The notes below the pieces were generated by a model. The model saw only the letters and a program-made list of their open reading frames with translations. It was not told where the DNA came from and searched no databases. From contig NZ_LEKM01000114.1 in the NCBI RefSeq assembly GCF_009761375.1, positions 1 through 40,701 on the forward strand: a stretch of 40,701 nt of DNA, read 5' to 3'. Positions 36,150 through 40,701 of this stretch are shown here, one piece after another (position 1 is the stretch's first letter; the number at the start of each line of letters is the position of its first letter). Position numbers and translations under genes: made by a program. Origin of the DNA: Ursidibacter arcticus (GTDB lineage Bacteria; Pseudomonadota; Gammaproteobacteria; Enterobacterales; Pasteurellaceae).

Positions 36150-36928
36150 TGGTAATGGCGTTGCGGAAAAAAACGACATCGGTAATTCGAACTAAAGCAA
36201 GTAAACCGAAAACTCCAACGAATTGGTTGCTTTTGATTAAGCCAATGTTGATGTTTTTGTGTCTTCTGTTTGCTTATGTAATGTATAGCAACTGGTCTAG
36301 TTGGTTAGCATTGTTAGATAAGACACCGATTCGAGCATACGCATTAACCCATAAAACACAATTTACCACTAATGCGGATATTCGGGAGTTGCTATCAAAA
36401 GAGCCTGTACTTAAAGGCTATTTTGGGCAAGATATTCAAGAAATTAAAGATAAATTTCTTGAAATCCCTTGGATTAGAGATGTGGCAGTGAGAAAAGTCT
36501 ATCCAGATCGCATTAGTTTAACCTTGGTTGAACATCGCCCAACAGCAATTTGGAACCAAACGCGTTTTGTTTCTGCACAAGGTGTGGTATTTGATTTACC
36601 CAAAGAGCGTTTTAATGCAGATGGCTTGCCTGATCTTTATGGGCCTGACTCAGAAGCTAAAAAAGTCTTAGAGGCTTGGTATAAAATCCAAAAAGATTTA
36701 GAATCTCGCAACTTGGTTTTGAAATCTGTGGCAATGGATATTCGAGGTTCTTGGACAATCACGCTCAATAATCACGTTGAATTAAGATTAGGACGAGGTG
36801 ATTGGTTGCCCAAAATTGATCGCTTTGTTACCATTTTCCCTGAAATAGAGATTCCAGATGGAAAACGTTTATCTTATGTTGATTTACGTTATGAGCACGG
36901 TGCGGCAGTAGGGTTTATTTCTCAATAA
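36149..36928 (+). CDS. ftsQ: Cell division protein FtsQ
   Basis: Bitopic inner-membrane divisome protein that binds FtsB and FtsL and relays assembly. The 259 residues are near the family size (E. coli 276). A basic cytosolic tail of about 28 residues precedes one membrane span (near 29-48). A POTRA domain begins near IRAYALTHKTQFTTNADIRELL, and a beta-rich C-terminal domain contains VRKVYPDRISLTLVEHRPTAIWN and VELRLGRGDWLPKIDRF. The ATG at 36149 overlaps the ddl stop. A second ATG two codons later is a possible alternative. Confidence 0.95.
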   Translation: MVMALRKKTTSVIRTKASKPKTPTNWLLLIKPMLMFLCLLFAYVMYSNWSSWLALLDKTPIRAYALTHKTQFTTNADIRELLSKEPVLKGYFGQDIQEIKDKFLEIPWIRDVAVRKVYPDRISLTLVEHRPTAIWNQTRFVSAQGVVFDLPKERFNADGLPDLYGPDSEAKKVLEAWYKIQKDLESRNLVLKSVAMDIRGSWTITLNNHVELRLGRGDWLPKIDRFVTIFPEIEIPDGKRLSYVDLRYEHGAAVGFISQ

Positions 36929-36955
36929 TTTTATCATTTGGCAAGTGTAATAAAT

Positions 36956-38224
36956 ATGACAAAAGTAGCAGAATCTAAAATAGTAGTTGGTCTTGAAATT
37001 GGCACACATAAAGTGGTTGCCGTAGTAGGCGAAGTATTGCCTGATGGTGTTATTAACGTCATTGGTTCAGGTGTTAGTCCTTCTAAAGGTGTACAAGGTG
37101 GTAGTGTTGTTGATTTAGATGCTGCAGTAAGTTCCATTCAACGTGCTATTGAAGAAGCCGAATCTATTTCAGAATGTAAAATTATGGGGGTAACGCTGGC
37201 GTTATCGGGGGCTCATATTACAGCGTTTAATGAAAGCGGTACTGTTCCTCTTTCTGGCGAGGTGAAAGCCGAAGATTTGGATAATGCTATCCATATTGCT
37301 CGCTCAATTAAATTACCTGATGGCTTAGAAACCTTACATATTATTCCGCAAGAGTATAAAGTGGATAGATTGCCTGCAACTAAAAATCCTCTTGGTTTAT
37401 CAGGAATGCGGTTACAAGCACAAGCACATTTAATAGCCTGTCATAATGATTGGTTGCGTAACTTTAAAAATGCAGTGGAACGTAGCAAACTGAAAATTGA
37501 TCAAATTGTCTTTTCAGGGTTAGCATCAAGTTATTCGGTACTTACTGAAGATGAAAAAGAGCTTGGTGTTTGTTTAATTGATATTGGTAGTGGCACGATG
37601 GATGTGCTTGTTTATACCGATGGTGCTTTACGTTTTAGTAAGGTTATTCCTTTTGGTGGGTATAATATTACAGAGTATATCGCCAATATGCTGACAACGT
37701 CTCGTAATGATGCAGAAAATATTAAAGTGCAATATGGCAGTGCTATTTCTCCCCCAACGCATTTTCCTGAAAAGAAAATTGAAGTTGCTGGCTTAGGTGG
37801 AAGAGCACCAAGAACTTTTAGTAAAGAACAGTTGTCGAAGATCACATCTCAGTGTTATCAGGATTTATTAGGTATAATTGCTAATGAATTAACACAATTA
37901 CGAACTGATTTGTATCAAAAAGGGATAAAACAAGAATTAATTGCGGGAATTGTTCTAACTGGTGGTGGTTCTCAAATCGAAGATATTGTAGAATGTGCAA
38001 AATCTGTCTTTGGTTTACAAGTAAGAGTGGGATATCCACTTAATATTACAGGTCTAACAGACTATGTGAATAAACCACAATATGCTACAGTTTTAGGATT
38101 ATTGCAATACAGCCATTATAACGAAGATTCTGATACAACGACTCAGATACCTGGTGAAGGGTTCGTTGAATGGTTAAAAAAAGCGGTTAAGAAAACAGTT
38201 AAATTTACAAAAGATAAATTTTAA
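36956..38224 (+). CDS. ftsA: Cell division protein FtsA
   Basis: Actin-like ATPase that tethers FtsZ to the inner membrane. The start is the ATG at 36956 (422 residues; E. coli 420), which gives the family opening MTKVAESKIVVGLEIGTHKV. The frame is open from a TTG at 36938, but that extension is not conserved. Phosphate- and adenosine-binding blocks are VGLEIGTHKVVAVVGE, CLIDIGSGTMDVLVYTDG and IVLTGGGSQIEDI. An amphipathic C-terminal helix, WLKKAVKKTVKFTKDKF, is the membrane-targeting sequence. The ribosome site before the ATG is weak. The gap to ftsZ is 39 bases. Confidence 0.96.
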   Translation: MTKVAESKIVVGLEIGTHKVVAVVGEVLPDGVINVIGSGVSPSKGVQGGSVVDLDAAVSSIQRAIEEAESISECKIMGVTLALSGAHITAFNESGTVPLSGEVKAEDLDNAIHIARSIKLPDGLETLHIIPQEYKVDRLPATKNPLGLSGMRLQAQAHLIACHNDWLRNFKNAVERSKLKIDQIVFSGLASSYSVLTEDEKELGVCLIDIGSGTMDVLVYTDGALRFSKVIPFGGYNITEYIANMLTTSRNDAENIKVQYGSAISPPTHFPEKKIEVAGLGGRAPRTFSKEQLSKITSQCYQDLLGIIANELTQLRTDLYQKGIKQELIAGIVLTGGGSQIEDIVECAKSVFGLQVRVGYPLNITGLTDYVNKPQYATVLGLLQYSHYNEDSDTTTQIPGEGFVEWLKKAVKKTVKFTKDKF

Positions 38225-38263
38225 ACATCAGCAGGTAACTGGTGTTTTACAGGGAGAATAAAA

Positions 38264-39457
38264 ATGTTTGAGCCTATTTTTGAAACAACTCAAGATGCGG
38301 TGATTAAAGTTATCGGTGTCGGTGGCGGTGGCGGTAATGCTTTAAACCATATGGTTGCAAGCCAATCTGATGAGGTTGGTAGTGTTGAGTTTTTCTCAGT
38401 GAATACTGATGCTCAGGTTTTGCGTAGTAGTGCAGTGCGTAATACTATTCAAATTGGTGCAGCGGTCACTAAAGGCTTAGGGGCTGGTGCAGATCCTAAT
38501 GTAGGGCATCAAGCAGCAGAAGAAGATCGTGATGCGCTAACTAATATGATTTCTGGTGCAGATATGGTATTTATTGCTGTTGGTATGGGCGGTGGTACAG
38601 GAACTGGTGCTGCTCCTGTTATTGCTGAAATTGCAAAGAACCAAGGTGCACTAACAGTCGGTATTGTAACTAAACCATTCTCTTTCGAAGGTAAAAAACG
38701 TTCAGGTTATGCAGAGCAAGGAATTAAAGAGCTTGCGAAACATGTTGATTCTCTCATTATCATTCAAAATGATAAATTATTAAAAGTATTGCCTAAAAAT
38801 GTAAAATTTAGCGAAGCCTTTGGGGTAGCTAATGATGTGTTGCGTAATGCAGTATTAGGCATCACAGATATGATTACCTCTGAAGGTTTAGTAAACGTTG
38901 ACTTTGCTGACGTGAAAAAAGTAATGTCAGAAATGGGACGAGCAATGATGGGAACTGGTATCGCAGAAGGTGAAAACCGAGCAGAAAATGCAGCGAAGGA
39001 TGCAGTTGCAAGCCCATTACTAGAAGATGTTGACTTATCAGGTGCTAAAGGTATTTTAGTAAACATTTCATCAGGTTATGATATTGAACTTGCTGAAGTG
39101 AATACCATTATGGAATATGTAACGAGCTTTGCAGATCCTGATGCTGCGATTATTTTTGGTTCTGCGTTCTACCCAGAAATGGAAGGTAAAATCCGTGTTA
39201 CATTGGTCGCAACAGGTATCGGGCAACCAGAGGAAATTGTTCCACCAAGAATGACGGGCTACCAACAAGTACAACCACAGCAACCACAAGTACAACATGC
39301 TCAACAACCATCAGCATACCCATTTGGTTCTAGTTATGGGCAAGCCACTCAATTTGGGGGGCATCAGCAACAAGTGGCACAAAAACCACAACAAGTAGAT
39401 AATTCTCAAATTTTTAACCCAACAGCTATTCCTAGCTTTATGCGTAATGGGCAATAA
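38264..39457 (+). CDS. ftsZ: Cell division protein FtsZ
   Basis: Tubulin-like GTPase that forms the cytokinetic Z ring. The 397 residues (E. coli 383) show the GTP-binding signature GGGTGTG at 109-115. The synergy (T7) loop region lies in the [20 protein letters not shown] segment. A Gln/Pro-rich disordered linker (about 330-380) precedes the C-terminal peptide AIPSFMRN, which binds FtsA and ZipA. A GGGAG ribosome site lies upstream. The gap to the lpxC start is 38 bases with no obvious terminator, so lpxC is probably cotranscribed. Confidence 0.98.
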   Translation: MFEPIFETTQDAVIKVIGVGGGGGNALNHMVASQSDEVGSVEFFSVNTDAQVLRSSAVRNTIQIGAAVTKGLGAGADPNVGHQAAEEDRDALTNMISGADMVFIAVGMGGGTGTGAAPVIAEIAKNQGALTVGIVTKPFSFEGKKRSGYAEQGIKELAKHVDSLIIIQNDKLLKVLPKNVKFSEAFGVANDVLRNAVLGITDMITSEGLVNVDFADVKKVMSEMGRAMMGTGIAEGENRAENAAKDAVASPLLEDVDLSGAKGILVNISSGYDIELAEVNTIMEYVTSFADPDAAIIFGSAFYPEMEGKIRVTLVATGIGQPEEIVPPRMTGYQQVQPQQPQVQHAQQPSAYPFGSSYGQATQFGGHQQQVAQKPQQVDNSQIFNPTAIPSFMRNGQ

Positions 39458-39495
39458 TAGCTTGATTGAGATAAATGAGAAACAAGGAAAACGAT

Positions 39496-40416
39496 ATGAT
39501 TAAACAAAGAACCCTTAAACAAACTACAAAAGTGACAGGTATTGGTCTGCACAGTGGTAAAAAGGTGACTCTCACGTTGCGTCCAGCACCTGCAAATACA
39601 GGTATTATTTATGCACGCACAGATCTTGATCCTGTCGTTTATTTTCCTGCAAGTGCAGATTCTATTCGTGATACTACATTATGTACCTGTATGATCAACG
39701 ATGATGGTGTGCGTATCTCGACTGTTGAACATCTTAATGCGGCAATGTCTGCATTAGGTTTGGATAATGTGATTGTCGAAGTTGATGCACCTGAAATTCC
39801 AATTATGGATGGTAGCTCAAGTCCATTTATCTATCTTTTATTAGATGCTGGAATTGAAGAACAAGATGTAGCGAAAAAATTTATTCGTATCAAAGAAACC
39901 GTTCGTGTTGAAGAAGGTGATAAATGGGCTGAATTTAAACCTTATAGTCAAGGGTTAAAATTAGATTTTACCATTGACTTTACCCACCCAATGATTACGA
40001 AAAGCGTGCGTAACTATAAAATGGAATTTTCAGCTCAACACTTTATTCAACAATTAAGTCGGGCAAGAACCTTCACTTTTATGAAAGATGTCGAGTATTT
40101 ACAATCTATTGGTTTAGCATTAGGTGGTAGTTTAGATAATGCAATTGTATTAGATGATTACCGTATCCTAAATGAAGAAGGTTTACGTTTTAAAGATGAA
40201 TTAGTTCGCCACAAAATGTTAGATGCTATCGGTGATCTATTTATGTGCGGTTACAATATCCTAGGCGATTTTACTGCATACAAATCAGGACACGGTTTAA
40301 ATAACAAATTACTCAGAGCGGTATTAGCAAATCAAAATGCTTGGGAGTTTGTAACTTTTGAAGATAAAGAAACTGTGCCACAAGGTTACCAAGTTCAAGA
40401 GCAAGTTTTAATATAA
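39496..40416 (+). CDS. lpxC: UDP-3-O-acyl-N-acetylglucosamine deacetylase LpxC
   Basis: Zinc deacetylase that commits carbohydrate to lipid A synthesis; cytoplasmic. The start is the ATG at 39496 (306 residues; E. coli 305), with AAGGAA nine to ten bases upstream and the conserved opening [25 protein letters not shown] frame start at 39475 adds seven residues without support. The zinc ligands are His79, His239 and Asp243, with Glu78 as general base and His266 nearby. It ends the dcw cluster here and is followed by a strong terminator. Confidence 0.97.
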   Translation: MIKQRTLKQTTKVTGIGLHSGKKVTLTLRPAPANTGIIYARTDLDPVVYFPASADSIRDTTLCTCMINDDGVRISTVEHLNAAMSALGLDNVIVEVDAPEIPIMDGSSSPFIYLLLDAGIEEQDVAKKFIRIKETVRVEEGDKWAEFKPYSQGLKLDFTIDFTHPMITKSVRNYKMEFSAQHFIQQLSRARTFTFMKDVEYLQSIGLALGGSLDNAIVLDDYRILNEEGLRFKDELVRHKMLDAIGDLFMCGYNILGDFTAYKSGHGLNNKLLRAVLANQNAWEFVTFEDKETVPQGYQVQEQVLI

Positions 40417-40449
40417 GCATTAAAGATATCTTAACAATATTTATTAAAA

Positions 40450-40492
40450 GTGCGTTAAGACCTTATAGTACAAGGTTTTAACGCACTTTTTT
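40450..40492 (+). terminator. Terminator after lpxC
   Basis: GTGCGTTAA (40450-40458) pairs with TTAACGCAC (40478-40486). An inner ACCTT/AAGGT pairing extends the stem, and TTTTTT follows. It ends the dcw transcript. It differs at only three positions over the 37-base hairpin from the one inside the MITE at 4277-4313 read on the opposite strand. Confidence 0.85.
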
Positions 40493-40532
40493 GGTGTAAT
40501 GGACAAAATGGTTGCTGATTTACCCATTACAC
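40493..40532. repeat. Second copy of the MITE end repeat
   Basis: Forty bases identical to 4216-4255, beginning GGTGTAATGG and ending CCATTACAC, so the unit has its own short inverted ends. No left-hand partner repeat lies before the hairpin, so it is not a full MITE copy. Confidence 0.8.
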
Positions 40533-40577
40533 GTTCAAGTGGACAAAGTGGTTGCTAATAATATTTTTCTTATGTTG

Positions 40578-40701
40578 TTAGCAACTCTTTTTATTTAAAA
40601 AATCCTTTATAAACATAATCTTACGTTTTTTGCTTAATCCATTGTGATTATTTAATTTTCGTTTTAGTTCACTAAATAATCCTTCAAGCCTATTTGTCGT
40701 T
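40578..40701 (-). CDS. Transposase, C-terminal 40 residues (cut by window edge)
   Basis: The last 40 codons of a minus-strand gene whose start lies beyond the window. The fragment reads TTNRLEGLFSELKRKL, then HNGLSKKRKIMFIKDFL, ending at TAA. The NR-x-EG-x-F-S-x-LK-x-K and HNGLS motifs are typical of C-termini of several DDE insertion-sequence transposases. I cannot fix the family. About 23 bases past the stop lies TGGACAAAGTGGTTGCT (40540-40556, read on plus), one mismatch from the MITE end repeat. This is probably the terminal inverted repeat of the insertion sequence. Whether the gene is intact is unknown. Confidence 0.7.
   Translation of the reverse strand, partial: TTNRLEGLFSELKRKLNNHNGLSKKRKIMFIKDFLNKKSC

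Overview
The window is an AT-rich stretch of Pasteurellaceae chromosome. The evidence is the close match of nearly all proteins to gamma-proteobacterial and Haemophilus-type orthologues, and at least thirteen copies of the uptake core ACAAGCGGT with its trailing TTTTGCAAA-like block. That is the Apl-type uptake signal of the Actinobacillus pleuropneumoniae / Mannheimia / Bibersteinia branch, and I saw no Hin-type AAGTGCGGT core. Genus and species cannot be fixed from the sequence alone.

Layout. (1) 1-4342 is accessory: an inverted-repeat element, a lipoprotein built of 11-residue helical repeats, then a Slam-type surface-lipoprotein pair (a lipoprotein with a TbpB-like barrel signature followed by an outer-membrane Slam/DUF560 translocon). 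It ends in a 127-bp MITE-like element inserted at the pnuC stop codon. (2) 4344-12241, minus strand: pnuC, then yfgM, hisS, ldhA, ispG and rodZ (the E. coli rodZ-ispG-hisS-yfgM block with ldhA inserted and bamB not following), and sppA. (3) 12360-14273, plus strand: ydjA-like nitroreductase, epmC, kdsB. (4) 14347-16060, minus strand: an amino-acid:Na+ symporter behind a tandem glycine riboswitch. (5) tRNA-Ala(GGC), gltX, and three identical tRNA-Val(TAC) genes behind a strong promoter. (6) dsbB-nhaB divergent from fadR, as in E. coli. (7) 21592-40416: the complete dcw division and cell-wall cluster, mraZ-rsmH-ftsL-ftsI-murE-murF-mraY-murD-ftsW-murG-murC-ddl-ftsQ-ftsA-ftsZ-lpxC, with three 10-bp-spaced MraZ-like boxes ahead of mraZ. 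(8) 40417-40701: terminator, a copy of the MITE-type repeat, and the 3' end of a transposase gene.

How the genes work together. The dcw genes make the peptidoglycan precursor: MurC, MurD, MurE, MurF and Ddl in the cytoplasm, MraY and MurG at the membrane. They also build the septal machine (FtsL, FtsI, FtsW, FtsQ, FtsA, FtsZ), and lpxC ties in lipid A synthesis. The lipoprotein/Slam pair is a self-contained surface-display system whose lipoprotein ligand I cannot assign.

The least ordinary observations are: the Slam pair with a tandem-repeat tether and structured leader; a 106-bp tandem repeat array bounded by perfect 35-bp inverted repeats inside the essential murE-murF junction; an FtsI about 80 residues longer than usual with what looks like a triplicated module in its non-catalytic region; the MITE with target duplication at the pnuC stop; and the hendecad-repeat lipoprotein. 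Most of the rest is ordinary core genome. I found no CRISPR array, prophage or recognisable defence system.
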